Source: JAKANT01 sp035502095 (GTDB lineage Bacteria > Pseudomonadota > Gammaproteobacteria > Burkholderiales > Burkholderiaceae_F). Taken from it: 64,000 nucleotides of DNA. The position numbers were made by a program, and so were the translations under genes. Below, piece after piece: positions 41,887 through 51,395 of this stretch (position 1 is its first letter; every line of letters begins with the position of its first letter). The notes under the pieces are model-generated. The model was not told the DNA's origin. It saw only the letters and a list, made by a program, of their open reading frames with translations, and searched no databases. The stretch lies in assembly GCA_035502095.1 (NCBI GenBank), contig DATJUX010000008.1, positions 62,001 to 126,000 of the forward strand, written 5' to 3'.

Positions 41887-42684
41887 TCACGCGGCCGCAG
41901 CGGCGCGGTTGCGATTCCGGGTGAGTTGCAACAGGAAGAGCGTGCTTCCGGCCGCGACGAACACGTACAAAGCGAAGAACGCCCACGTGACCGGTCGCGC
42001 CGGATCGAACAGGGCGAGGTGAAGCAACGATGCGAGGGTCGCCGCCGTGGCGAAAGCGGCATAAAGGGCGAGCACGGCGACCAGCGCTCGAACGTTGGCT
42101 TGTCGCAGCGCCCAGGCAGAGATGAATGCGGCGCCGAAGAAAAAGCTGCCGATGAGCCGCACGTTGATCGGCGTCATCCGCCAGGGCCAGAGCGGCTGCG
42201 CCCAAGCGGGCAGAAAGAACATCGACACGCCGACCGGAAGCACGACGAGCAAGTGGATGAGGAAGAACGCACGCAGGGCGGGCGGTACCCGGGATTGCCC
42301 GGCGCCTGCCATCTCGTGCTTCATAGCCAATGCAGCGACTGCGAGCAACAGCGAAAAGACACTGAAGAACGCAACAAAACGAAGCGTCGCGGCGCCCGGG
42401 CCGATCTCCCGGATGCCGAGCAGGCCGCTCAGCGCGACGAGCAGGTCGCCGAGGGCAAGCAGCACCAGGACGGATCGCGCGCGTCCGTCGCGCTGCCGGA
42501 GAAAGACGAGAGAACAGACCGCGCCGCCGAGGAAAAGCGACGCCATGAAGCGCGCGGCGAGCGGAGGCAGGGTCCACGGCCAGAACGCGGCGCCCTGTTG
42601 CGGCAGCAGGAAAAACAGCAGGCCGGCGCCACCCATCGCCAGCGTGTGCAACCACAGGATCGCGCGTACAGCCGGCCCGTTCAT
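41887..42684 (-). CDS. Hypothetical polytopic membrane protein
   Basis: 265 residues with about eight hydrophobic segments: AILWLHTLAMGGAGLLFFLL, FMASLFLGGAVCSLVFL, VLVLLALGDLLVALSGLLG, VAFFSVFSLLLAVAALAM, FFLIHLLVVLPVGVSMFFL, IGSFFFGAAFISAWAL, LVAVLALYAAFATAATLA and FFALYVFVAAGSTLFLL. The two halves are similar (each has a FFLLP/FFLPAW motif followed by P.WPW..), suggesting an internal duplication. I do not recognise the family. Its ATG overlaps the stop of the upstream flavoprotein (ATGA). Confidence 0.75.
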   Translation of the reverse strand: MNGPAVRAILWLHTLAMGGAGLLFFLLPQQGAAFWPWTLPPLAARFMASLFLGGAVCSLVFLRQRDGRARSVLVLLALGDLLVALSGLLGIREIGPGAATLRFVAFFSVFSLLLAVAALAMKHEMAGAGQSRVPPALRAFFLIHLLVVLPVGVSMFFLPAWAQPLWPWRMTPINVRLIGSFFFGAAFISAWALRQANVRALVAVLALYAAFATAATLASLLHLALFDPARPVTWAFFALYVFVAAGSTLFLLQLTRNRNRAAAAA

Positions 42685-43736
42685 CGCATGTCACGCACGA
42701 TGGCGTGCGTCGCCCAGGGCAAGAAGATTGATCGCGCTCGGCGGGATTGATAGAACCGCTGCAGCAGCGCATGCGGATCCCGGCGTGTGCAGAAGAGTCG
42801 GATGAGCGCCCGGCACACCTGGTTGCCGGTCCAGTCGTACAGTTTGCGATTGACCAGCGAGGAGTGCACGAGCGGCGCGACCTCGCGTGCGACCAGCGCC
42901 CGGTAGTCGCCGCCTTCGAGCAGGGCGTGCGCCGCGAGCACGCCGGAAGACATGGCGTAGCGGATCCCGAAGCCCCAGAGGTAGTCGAGAAAACCGGCCG
43001 CTTCGCCGACGACGATCGGTGCCACGCCTTGCGCGCGGAGCGCACGCACGCCGCCGCCGAATCCGCTCTGCAGGCGAACGTCGAACATGTCGAACGGACG
43101 CTCGCGCTGGAACGCGTCCACGGCGGCGTCGAGCAGCCGGCGCGCGCGCTTGAACTGCCGGGTCAGGAGCACCGCGAGCGTCGCGATGCCGTCGGCAACG
43201 ATCAGATAGGCGCAGGCCTTCGGTGTGACGCGGTGATCGACGAGGATCGCAACGCGGTCGGGCTGCGTGGTGCGGAATGTGATTCCCGCATCGAGAAAAA
43301 AACCGCGCCGCGGCATGCCGACTGCCCAGACGTCGGCGCACTCGCGCGGGAGTGTTTCGCCGAGGCGCATGCGGACGCCGAGAGCGACGGCATGCCTGCG
43401 CAGGCAGGCATCGAGGCTGTCGTGCGCGGCGCCGCGCTTGACGAGATAGAGCAGCGGGCGGGCACCGCGGAGCGGGTGGCATTCGCCGTCGAAGGCGATC
43501 ACCTCGACCGCGCGCGGCGTGCGAAACGGCGTGGCATCGATCGCCCAGCGCGCCAGGAGTTCGGCGAGGTCTTCGCGCGTGGTCCAGTTTTCGACGGCGT
43601 CCCAACGGACCGGACGCATCGCCGGGCCAGCCAGCCCGCGCTCGAACACCTCGACGCGCGCTCCGCCGCGAGCGAGCACGATCGCCGTGGTAAGCCCGGA
43701 TATGCCGCCGCCGACGATTCGCACCGGCCTCTTCAC
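42681..43736 (-). CDS. FAD-dependent oxidoreductase (geranylgeranyl-reductase/monooxygenase-like)
   Basis: 351 residues from a GTG. The FAD-binding dinucleotide motif is VRIVGGGISGLTTAIVLARG followed by an acidic end to strand 2 (VEVFERG). The late GEAAGFLDYLWGFGIRYAMSSG matches the second FAD motif of the geranylgeranyl reductase/aromatic hydroxylase group. The middle is less conserved. The reaction is unknown. It overlaps the membrane-protein start downstream, so the two are coupled and the flavoprotein may act on a lipid or quinone at the membrane; this is inference. Confidence 0.8.
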   Translation of the reverse strand: MKRPVRIVGGGISGLTTAIVLARGGARVEVFERGLAGPAMRPVRWDAVENWTTREDLAELLARWAIDATPFRTPRAVEVIAFDGECHPLRGARPLLYLVKRGAAHDSLDACLRRHAVALGVRMRLGETLPRECADVWAVGMPRRGFFLDAGITFRTTQPDRVAILVDHRVTPKACAYLIVADGIATLAVLLTRQFKRARRLLDAAVDAFQRERPFDMFDVRLQSGFGGGVRALRAQGVAPIVVGEAAGFLDYLWGFGIRYAMSSGVLAAHALLEGGDYRALVAREVAPLVHSSLVNRKLYDWTGNQVCRALIRLFCTRRDPHALLQRFYQSRRARSIFLPWATHAIVRDMR

Positions 43737-43844
43737 GCGGGAACTTTCGCTCAGCGTTGTGCCGCGGGCATGCTACCTGACGCATCTCCGTGGCTGTGCT
43801 GCGATCGCTCACGAGTTCAAGATACGTGCTCGAATCGAGCAGTC

Positions 43845-44558
43845 ATGACGGGATCGAACTTGAACATGCGACGGCGCCGGTTGGCCATGGGCGCCGGCGC
43901 GCTCGCGGCCCTGCGGATGGCGCATGTCCGGGCCGGCGGCCTGCTCGATCAGTTGACCGAAACCGACGCGGCAGCAGGCGTGCGTGCGGCGCTCGAGCGC
44001 GGCGCCGGCATCGCGGTGGACCTGCTCGGAAAATCCGATGGCTTCTGGACCAACGACAAGGTGCGCATCCCGTTGCCCGAGTGGCTGCAGAAGGGCGAAA
44101 GCACGATGCGCATGTTCGGCTTCGGCAAGGATCTCGACGAGTTGCACCTCGGCATCAATCGCGCCGCCGAGCAGGCAGTCCCGGCTGCGCGGTCGCTGCT
44201 CGTCGATGCGGTGCGTGGGATGACCGTGCAGGATGCCAAGTCGATACTGACCGGCGGCGACGACTCCGTCACGCGTTTCTTCGAGAGCCACACCCGCAGC
44301 GCGCTGCAGGAGCGTTTCCTGCCGATCGTTGCGGGCGTCACGCAGAAGATCGGGATCGCGCGGCACTACGACTCGCTGGTGGATCGACTGGGATCGTTCG
44401 GGCTGGCCGAAGCGGGCGACAAGAAGATCGAGCCCTACACGACGGGCAAGGCGCTCGACGGCCTGTTCCTCGTGATCGGCGACGAAGAAAAGAAGATCCG
44501 CACCGATCCGGTCGGCACCGGCAGCGCCATCCTGAAGAAGGTCTTCGGCGCGCTGTAA
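43845..44558 (+). CDS. DUF4197 protein with a twin-arginine-like signal
   Basis: 237 residues from the ATG at 43845; a second in-frame ATG at 43866 gives a start MRRRRLAMGAGALAALRMAH, an Arg-rich signal-like segment. The body matches DUF4197: AGVRAALERGAGIAVDLLGK, NRAAEQAVPAARSLLVDAVR, GMTVQDAKSILTGGDDSVTR and KALDGLFLVIGDEEKKIR. This periplasmic helical family has no established function. Neither start has a strong ribosome binding site. It diverges from the flavoprotein gene and is convergent with opgH. Confidence 0.8.
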   Translation: MTGSNLNMRRRRLAMGAGALAALRMAHVRAGGLLDQLTETDAAAGVRAALERGAGIAVDLLGKSDGFWTNDKVRIPLPEWLQKGESTMRMFGFGKDLDELHLGINRAAEQAVPAARSLLVDAVRGMTVQDAKSILTGGDDSVTRFFESHTRSALQERFLPIVAGVTQKIGIARHYDSLVDRLGSFGLAEAGDKKIEPYTTGKALDGLFLVIGDEEKKIRTDPVGTGSAILKKVFGAL

Positions 44559-44579
44559 GCGGTGCCGCGTGCGAGCCGT

Positions 44580-44610
44580 GTCATGCCGAGGAGCGCGACG
44601 AGCGATCGCG
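44580..44610. repeat. REP-like GTCATGCCGAG element
   Basis: GTCATGCCGAGGAGCG followed by CGACGAGCGATCG, related to the copies at 206 and 22720. It lies in the spacer between the convergent DUF4197 and opgH genes. Confidence 0.45.
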
Positions 44611-44634
44611 GCCGGCGCGCTCTTGAAGCGTCGT

Positions 44635-46794
44635 CTATGCCGGCACGCCGGCCGTCGACAGCCTGTACACCAACGACAATGCGTAAGGGTCGTTGAGCAG
44701 GCGCAGCCGTTCCGCCTTCGGCAGTCCGGTGCGGAGCGCGGCGTGCGCGCGCTCGCGGGCGCGCGCCGCCTTCATCCCCCAGGCCGCGGCGCGTCGCCCG
44801 CTTGCGGCGCGCAGCAGGAAGTTGACACCCGGCTCGAACAACGCGCGTGCGAACGATGGCAGGCGGTACGGGCGTGCCAGATGGCGCCGTGCCTGGCACA
44901 ACACATCGGGCAGGCCGCGCTCTTCCGGAATCAGCAGAACGCCCCGCTCGCGCAGGTAACGTCCGACCGCAGCCCGGCTTCCCAGCACAGAGAGTGGAAC
45001 GGCAAGCATCAGGCCACACAGCAACGGCAGCAGCCACCACGCGCGGCCGGCATCGGCTTCGAAGACGGCAAGGAACCAGGCCAGCGCGAGCAACGCGTGT
45101 CCGCCATGGCGGCGCAGCGCCTCGCGCCACGGCGTGCCGGCCTCCTCGCGCGGCGGCGACTGCCATCCGCCATGGCGTCCCGCGAGGATCGACAGCACGT
45201 AGCCCGTGTGAAACACCATGCGGATCGGGGCATACAACGTCGACATCGCGAATTCGAGACACGCGCTGGCGATCAGGCGTAGGCCGCCGCCGTAGCGATG
45301 CTGCTCGTTGCGCAGGAACACGGCCACGACCGCGAGCACCTTCGGCACGATCAGCAGCGCCGCCATCGTCACCAGGAGGACCAGCATCGACGGGTTGCTG
45401 AGCGCCGCGAGCGTGAGCGGCGATGCATACGACGCGGCGCCCAGGGTCGAAAGCAGGGTGAAGGCGAGCCAAAGCGGCGCCGCAGCGTAGGCAAACGCGC
45501 CCGCGGCGAGCATGGCGCGATGCACCGGATGCAGGCCCGGTTCGAGGAAGAGACGGAAGTTCTGCAAGTTGCCGTGGCACCAGCGCCGGTCGCGTTGCAG
45601 CTCGGTCAACAGGTTCGGCGGCACCTGCTCGTAGCTTCCGCCAAGATCGGGCACGAGCCACACGTGGAAGCCGGCACGCCGCATGAGCGCCGCCTCGATG
45701 AAGTCGTGCGACATGATCTCGCCGGCCAGGGCGCCGCGGCCGGGTAGCCGCGCCAGCCCGCAGTGCTGCATGAACGGGCGCACGCGAATGATTGCGTTGT
45801 GGCCCCAGTAGTGCGATTCCCCGAGCTGCCAGTACTGCATGCCGACGGAAAAGAGCGTGCCGCTAACCCGCGCGGCGAACTGTTGCGCGCGCGCATGCAG
45901 CGTGTCGCAACCGACTGCCTTGGGAGCGGTCTGGATGATGCCCGCGTCGGGATGCGTTTCCATCAGCCGCACCAGCGTCGTGAGGCACTCGCCGCTCATC
46001 ACGCTGTCGGCATCCAGCACGACCATGTAGCGATAGTTCCTGCCCCAGCGCCGGCAGAAGTCCGCGACGTTGCCGGCCTTGCGCCGGGTGCGTAGCGGGC
46101 GCCAGCGATAGAAGATGCGGCCGCGCCCGCCAGTGGCGTCGACCAGATCGTTCCACGCGGCCGCCTCCGCGGTGCGCAGGTCCGGGTCGTTCGTGTCGGA
46201 CAGGATGAAGAAATCGAACAACTGCGCCGCGCCGGTCGCGGCAAGCGACTCGCAGGTGGAGCGCAGACCGGCAAAGACGGTGGGCACGTGCTCGTTGCAG
46301 ATCGGCATGACGATCGCGGTGCGGGCTCTCGGATCGATCGGGCGCCCGCGCACATCCGCGGCGGAGATGCCGGCGGAGTCGCGGCCGCGAGCGACCGTGA
46401 TGAATCCCATCACGCCGGTCCAGAAGCCGGCCAGGACCCATGCCGAGAGGGCGCCGAACAGCCCGAGCTCGATCCACGCCAGCCAGTCGCTGGCATCCGA
46501 TGCAAGGCCGCCGGCGAACAGGCGGGTGGCACAGAGCGCAGGCACGAAAACGAGGAGTCCGAGCGCGATGCGTCGCTGTCGCGCGACGCGTTGCCAGGGC
46601 AGGCCCGCGTTTGCGGCGCCGGACAACACGCCTGGTCGGCCGAGGCGGCGCAGCCACGCGCGGAACGGGTGCAGCTCCCACGGCCGGGCGATCATCGACC
46701 CGCGCGCGAGCGGCGGATAACTCGCCGTCGTGGCCGGGGCATCGAGTGCCGCGCTTGCGGGCTCACGCGCGACCGCTGCAATGGATGCGCTCAT
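44635..46794 (-). CDS. opgH: Osmoregulated periplasmic glucan glucosyltransferase
   Basis: 719 residues; this inner-membrane glycosyltransferase family 2 protein polymerises glucose from UDP-glucose into periplasmic glucans. Hydrophobic helices flank the catalytic domain. Visible catalytic motifs: TAIVMPICNEHVPTVFAGLR, the first DxD-type site VVLDADSVMSGECL, SHDFIEAALMRRAG, and the Q-x-x-R-W site LQRDRRWCHGN. C-terminal helices include LVTMAALLIVPKVLAVVA. The ATG at 46794 overlaps the opgG stop by 4 bases; the frame is open to 46824 but the overlap start fits the operon. Length is shorter than E. coli OpgH (847 aa), mainly at the N-terminus. Confidence 0.92.
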   Translation of the reverse strand: MSASIAAVAREPASAALDAPATTASYPPLARGSMIARPWELHPFRAWLRRLGRPGVLSGAANAGLPWQRVARQRRIALGLLVFVPALCATRLFAGGLASDASDWLAWIELGLFGALSAWVLAGFWTGVMGFITVARGRDSAGISAADVRGRPIDPRARTAIVMPICNEHVPTVFAGLRSTCESLAATGAAQLFDFFILSDTNDPDLRTAEAAAWNDLVDATGGRGRIFYRWRPLRTRRKAGNVADFCRRWGRNYRYMVVLDADSVMSGECLTTLVRLMETHPDAGIIQTAPKAVGCDTLHARAQQFAARVSGTLFSVGMQYWQLGESHYWGHNAIIRVRPFMQHCGLARLPGRGALAGEIMSHDFIEAALMRRAGFHVWLVPDLGGSYEQVPPNLLTELQRDRRWCHGNLQNFRLFLEPGLHPVHRAMLAAGAFAYAAAPLWLAFTLLSTLGAASYASPLTLAALSNPSMLVLLVTMAALLIVPKVLAVVAVFLRNEQHRYGGGLRLIASACLEFAMSTLYAPIRMVFHTGYVLSILAGRHGGWQSPPREEAGTPWREALRRHGGHALLALAWFLAVFEADAGRAWWLLPLLCGLMLAVPLSVLGSRAAVGRYLRERGVLLIPEERGLPDVLCQARRHLARPYRLPSFARALFEPGVNFLLRAASGRRAAAWGMKAARARERAHAALRTGLPKAERLRLLNDPYALSLVYRLSTAGVPA

Positions 46795-48374
46795 TGCGCG
46801 GCGGGCGGCAGCAGATAGCTCCATGTTTCAGACACCGTCTCGTTGCGGGTTTTCAGGAAAGCGCGCAACTCGACCGGCCTGGCCGCGTCGAGACGCTTGA
46901 AACGCAGGGTCGTCCGCCAGCCGCCCGCCGCATTGTTGGGTTGCGCGTTGCTGTAGAGCACTTCGGCGTTGCGGTCCGCGGTGAAGACCACGTCGACCGT
47001 TGCCTGCGGATCGAGCGCTCGCAATGCGGGCCCGTCGAAATCGACCACGAACTGGAACTCGCCAGCGCCGACCGGGGTTTTCGCATAACCGTGCCCGCGG
47101 CGCGATTGCACGACCCACGACTGCGGCGGCGTGCGGTCGGCCTTCATCTGCCACCGCATGCGATACGACATGTCGAGCGGCTGCCCGGGCGCAGGCAGCT
47201 GCGCGGGCACCCAGTAAGCGACCGCGTTGTCGTCGGTTTCGTCGTGGATCGGAAACTGCACCAGTTCGACCCGGCCGACACCCCAGTCGCCGATCGGCTC
47301 GATCCAGACGCTCGGCCGCAGCTCGTAGCGCGCCTCCAGATCCTCGTAGTGGGCGAACGACCGATCGCGTTGCATGAGGCCGAAGCCGCGCGGGTTCGTG
47401 GTCGCGAACGAACTCACGCTCAGTGCCGGCGGGTTGACCAGTGGCCGCCAGATCCATTCGCCGGTGCCCGTTTGCAGCGACAAGCCGTCGGAGTCGTGCA
47501 CTTCGGGCCGGAAGTCGCTCGTGCCGGCCTTCTGGTTCTCGCCCGAAAAGAACATGCTGGTCAGGGGCGCGATGCCGAGCGTGGCGATGGGCGCGCGCAG
47601 GTAGAGGCGCGACTGCACGTCGACTGTGGTGTCGTCGCCGGGCGTGGCGACGAAGCGATAGGCACCGCTCAGACGCGGCGAATCCAGCAGCGCGTAAATC
47701 GTCAGGGAGGTCGCGTCCGGCGCCGGACGTTCGACCCAGAACTCGACGAAGCGCGGAAACTCCTCCCCTTGCCCGCCGACGGTATCGACGGCCACTGCAC
47801 GCGCCGACAGGCCGTAGCGGGCACCGCGGGCGACGGCGCGGAAGTAACTCGCGCCGAGGAAGGCGACCACCTCGTCCTTGTAGTCGGCGTCGTTGAGCGG
47901 GTAATGGACACGGAAGCCGGCGAACCCGATGTCATCGAAGGCACGGCTGGCACCCTGGTTCTTGCCGTAGTCGAAATCGCGGGTGTCGAAAGCGACGTGT
48001 CGCACCGTGCCCGCGTCGATCTCGTTGATGCGCACCGGGAACTCGAACAGCCATCCCGGGTGGAAGAACATCAACTCGAAGGGCAGGCGCTGCGCACGCC
48101 ACAGCGCGCGCTCGGGTCGAAACCGGATGTCCCGGTGCTGGTCGTACGTGAACTGCGGCTTGAGCAACGCCGGCGGCAGGGTTCGCGCGGGCGGTTTGTA
48201 CGGTGCCTGAGCCAGGCGCTGCGCGAGCTGGGCAATCGTGTCGAACGAGAATCCCTGCGCGAGCACGACCGAGTGCGCAGCGAGCAGCCAGGCTCCGAGC
48301 GCCCAGAGGCGTAGAGCCGTTGACTGTCCGGCGGGTCTTGTCAGGGTCAACACGAGCTGCCCAATACCGATCAT
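46791..48374 (-). CDS. opgG: Periplasmic glucan biosynthesis protein OpgG/MdoG
   Basis: 527 residues from the ATG at 48374, giving a signal peptide (LRLWALGAWLLAAHSVVLAQ). A GTG at 48353 is an alternative and the frame is open to 48455. The mature protein has GFSFDTIAQLAQRLAQAPYK at its start, RPERALWRAQRLPFELMFFH, GDDTTVDVQSRLYLR, TSMFFSGEN and ARYELRPSVWIEPIGDWGVG, all standard for OpgG, which acts on glucan branching or backbone release in the periplasm. No clear Shine-Dalgarno is seen, but GGTAC-ATAAC-GTACC lies about ten bases upstream of the start, and a CGGCGG/CCGCCG hairpin beyond it. Confidence 0.9.
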   Translation of the reverse strand: MIGIGQLVLTLTRPAGQSTALRLWALGAWLLAAHSVVLAQGFSFDTIAQLAQRLAQAPYKPPARTLPPALLKPQFTYDQHRDIRFRPERALWRAQRLPFELMFFHPGWLFEFPVRINEIDAGTVRHVAFDTRDFDYGKNQGASRAFDDIGFAGFRVHYPLNDADYKDEVVAFLGASYFRAVARGARYGLSARAVAVDTVGGQGEEFPRFVEFWVERPAPDATSLTIYALLDSPRLSGAYRFVATPGDDTTVDVQSRLYLRAPIATLGIAPLTSMFFSGENQKAGTSDFRPEVHDSDGLSLQTGTGEWIWRPLVNPPALSVSSFATTNPRGFGLMQRDRSFAHYEDLEARYELRPSVWIEPIGDWGVGRVELVQFPIHDETDDNAVAYWVPAQLPAPGQPLDMSYRMRWQMKADRTPPQSWVVQSRRGHGYAKTPVGAGEFQFVVDFDGPALRALDPQATVDVVFTADRNAEVLYSNAQPNNAAGGWRTTLRFKRLDAARPVELRAFLKTRNETVSETWSYLLPPAAQ

Positions 48375-48633
48375 TACGTACGGTACATAACGTACCCGGC
48401 GGCTTTTGGCATACCGCCGTTTGGCGCTGAGCAGCATTATTTTTGGGAAGCTCATTCGGGCTAGCCCGCAACCGCAGTGCAGTGAGTGGACGCATGCGGC
48501 TTCACACCTCGATTATGTGAGCAGCATGCGCTCACATTCGCAGGTCGCAGACATCGCCGATCGGCGTGTCACGTGCTGCAACGGCACAACGAGATCGCAG
48601 CCGGGAGGCGGCTCGAGATCGGCGCGACCCGGT
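48375..48633. other. Spacer upstream of opgG
   Basis: No gene seen. It holds a short inverted repeat GGTAC-ATAAC-GTACC (about 48382-48396) and a CGGCGG..CCGCCG hairpin (about 48400-48422) on the opgG side. The other side is the end of the LuxR-type regulator gene. The opgG promoter must be here, but no boxes stand out. Confidence 0.4.
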
Positions 48634-51315
48634 TCAGCTTCGGGCGCCTTGGCGGAGGTTCGACAGCTTGAGCAAGGCCTGCGCGCGGGTTCCGACGCCG
48701 AGTTTTGCCAGGACCTTGGCGACGTGATGCTCGACCGTGCGCTCGGATCGATGCAGGCGGCGCGCGATCGCGGCGTTCGAGAGCCCCTGGCAGAGCAGCT
48801 CGGCGATCTCGTTCTCGCGGCGCGTGAAGCCGAGCGCGTGGTCGCGTGCGTGCGCGTATGGGCCGCGTTCGATGCCGCGGGCTCCCTGGGCGCGCAAGCG
48901 GTTGCGGGTTGCCGCGGCGGCGCGTGCCGCCCCGAGCGCGGCGAATCGATTCACCGCGATGCGCATTTCGCTCTCGGTGCCGAAAGCGAGCACGAGTGCG
49001 TGCTCGTAGGGGTTTTGCAGGCGCTCCCACTCCGCCGCTGCCGCGCCCCGGTCCCCGCTGATTTCGAGCGCGCACGCCGAAGGCAGCGGTTCGTCGAAGT
49101 CCGGTGTCGGCAAGCCCAGGCGTGTCAGCCATACCAAGGGCGGCCCGGCAAGGCGCCCGTCGCGCTTGGCTTGCGCGTCTTCAAGACCGATCCGGGCCAT
49201 TTCAAGTGCCGCGCCAGGATCGCCGCGAAGCCACGCCGCCTCGACACACGCGGTGGCGATCGCGGCAGGCCTGAACTCGACATGCAGCGTGTGCACCTGC
49301 TTTTCGACGGCGCGCCAGTACTCGTCAACGTCGCCGCCGAGTTGCGCAAGGTCGCTTGCGGCCGAGGGCAGGACACCGCGTCGAACTTGCTGCCGACGGA
49401 GAACGTACTCGCACGTCGCACGCACGAGCGTCGAGACGTTTGGCGCTCGGGCGCAGTGGGCATATTCCAGCTCGGCTTCCTCCCACCGCCCCAGGTTGAC
49501 GAGTGCAAAGGCGTCGCGGCAGCGCAGGCTGAGCGCGGTCCCGTCGATGTCGCGGTCCTCGCAATACGCGATGCCGCGCCGGCCCAGCTCGAGGGCCCGT
49601 CCGTTCTCGTGGTGAATGATGGCGCCGGTCTGCAGGCTGACGTGGATGTCCGCTGCGAGCCCCTCGAAGCGCCCATCGACGGCAAGAGCCAGCGCGCGTT
49701 CGAGCTGCGCGCGTGCGTGCGCATCGTTGTTCTTGAAGAGGCGCGCGGTTCCGACGCGATTCAATGCGAGCGCCAGTGCGGCCGTATCACTGCACGCTTC
49801 GGCCATCACTGCCGCGCGGGCGCCCAACTCGATCGCGCGGTCGAAGTCGGACTGCAGGCAGAACACGTGCGACAAGCTCGCATAGGCCTTCGCGAGCTCG
49901 CCGCTCGGACCGAGCCTTTCGAGCACGTTGGCAGCTGCCTGGGCGCATTCCATGTACCGGTTGGTGTCGCCGCTCGATTGGCGGTGCAGGACTCCGAGCA
50001 GCCGCAGGTTGACCCCCTCGCGCTCGCGGTCGCCCGCGGCGCGCCAGATGGCAAGCGCCTGTTCGCGCAGCTCGATCGCCTCGGGTAGCGCACCGGTCTT
50101 CTGCAGCTCGACCGCTGCTGCCTCCAGCACCACGGCGCGCGCCGCGCCCCGGGTGTTCCCCGCGGCAAGCGCCCGGCGATACAAGATCGCAGCCTCCCGG
50201 TGCGAGCCGAGTCGCGCCGCTTCTTGGGCGGCACGCTCGGCGAGCGCGCCGACCTCGTCATTGCGTCCTGCGCCGATCGCGTGATGCACCTCGCGCGACA
50301 GGCGGCCCACGGCGACATCGCCCCGGCGCAGCAGATCGAGCACCTGCGCGTGCGATTCGGCGCGTCGGTTGGGCGGCAGTTCCTGCTCGATGCTTCGGCG
50401 CGCGATTTCGTGCCGGAAGGCGAGCCACTCCGCATCCTCGCGCAACACGCCGCCCGTGCAGGCTTCGCGTATCGCATCGCCGGTCCCGGGCCGCAACGTT
50501 TCGACGACCGAACGTTCGAGGCGCGCCGGCTCGATCGCCACCAGCGCGACGACCTGCTGCGCGGCCGGACTGAGCCGCGCGAACCGGGCCAGCACCGCGT
50601 CGCGCACCGAGGCCGGGACCGCCTGCGTGGGGGCGGCGAGCAGTTCGTTGACGTAGAACGGATTGCCGCCCGTAAGGCGATACAGCGCCTCGGCATCGCG
50701 TCCGGCGGTACGGGCCAGCCGGTCCACGGCGCCGCGCGACAACGGCGCAAGCGCGACGCGCTTCGTCGTCGCAGCAGGAAGATCGCCGATCACGCGTCGA
50801 AGCGCGTGGTCCGGCCCGACTTCATCGTCGCGCACCGTGACGATGAAGAGCGCCCGCGTGGTTTCGATGCGGCGGCCAAGGTACTTGATGAAGTCGAGCG
50901 TCGCTTCGTCGGCCCAGTGCGCGTCTTCGATCACCAGCACGGCCGGCCGCGGCCGGCTGCGGAGGAAGCCGAGAAACGCGGGGAACAGGCCGTGGTACGT
51001 GTTGCCCGTGTGCACCTGCGCCGCCAGTCCCGGCGGCAACGCCGCGGCGAAATCCGCGATCGGGCCGAGCGGGCGCGGCGTAAACAGCGCCTCGCAGGCG
51101 CCCCAGAAGACGTCGGCGCGATCGCGCCACGCGTCGAGCTGGCGCCGGACCAGCGAAGTCTTGCCCGCACCCGATTCGCCGAGCACGAGCAAACACGCAC
51201 CACGTCCGTCGCCCGCCAAGACATCGAACGCTGCCGACAATTGCAGCAGCTGAGTCTCGCGTTCGAGCAGTTCCACGCGACTCCCCACGACCACGTCGAA
51301 CTCGCCGGACGGCAA
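48634..51315 (-). CDS. Large ATPase-LuxR transcriptional regulator (MalT/LAL-like)
   Basis: 893 residues. The N-terminal AAA/NB-ARC-like ATPase has Walker A LVLGESGAGKTSLVRR (near residue 45) and Walker B AVLVIEDAHWADEATL. A middle region of helical repeats (AKAYASLSHVFCLQSDFDRA, AAILYRRALAAGNTRGA) looks TPR-like. The C-terminal LuxR helix-turn-helix has LGFTRRENEIAELLCQGLSN and RTVEHHVAKVLAKLG. LAL-type regulators switch DNA binding by ATP and inducer binding. The start codon is a TTG at 51315; GTG codons 20-30 bases later are alternatives and no strong ribosome binding site settles it. It lies 80 bases after the fadB-like gene on the same strand, so a regulatory link is possible. Confidence 0.85.
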   Translation of the reverse strand: MPSGEFDVVVGSRVELLERETQLLQLSAAFDVLAGDGRGACLLVLGESGAGKTSLVRRQLDAWRDRADVFWGACEALFTPRPLGPIADFAAALPPGLAAQVHTGNTYHGLFPAFLGFLRSRPRPAVLVIEDAHWADEATLDFIKYLGRRIETTRALFIVTVRDDEVGPDHALRRVIGDLPAATTKRVALAPLSRGAVDRLARTAGRDAEALYRLTGGNPFYVNELLAAPTQAVPASVRDAVLARFARLSPAAQQVVALVAIEPARLERSVVETLRPGTGDAIREACTGGVLREDAEWLAFRHEIARRSIEQELPPNRRAESHAQVLDLLRRGDVAVGRLSREVHHAIGAGRNDEVGALAERAAQEAARLGSHREAAILYRRALAAGNTRGAARAVVLEAAAVELQKTGALPEAIELREQALAIWRAAGDREREGVNLRLLGVLHRQSSGDTNRYMECAQAAANVLERLGPSGELAKAYASLSHVFCLQSDFDRAIELGARAAVMAEACSDTAALALALNRVGTARLFKNNDAHARAQLERALALAVDGRFEGLAADIHVSLQTGAIIHHENGRALELGRRGIAYCEDRDIDGTALSLRCRDAFALVNLGRWEEAELEYAHCARAPNVSTLVRATCEYVLRRQQVRRGVLPSAASDLAQLGGDVDEYWRAVEKQVHTLHVEFRPAAIATACVEAAWLRGDPGAALEMARIGLEDAQAKRDGRLAGPPLVWLTRLGLPTPDFDEPLPSACALEISGDRGAAAAEWERLQNPYEHALVLAFGTESEMRIAVNRFAALGAARAAAATRNRLRAQGARGIERGPYAHARDHALGFTRRENEIAELLCQGLSNAAIARRLHRSERTVEHHVAKVLAKLGVGTRAQALLKLSNLRQGARS

Positions 51316-51395
51316 CTCACCCGCCGGCGCCCAATACTTAGCAGAGCGGCGGCGGGGACGAAATGACCTGATTCCGCTTCAGGCGGCAGTCGGGG

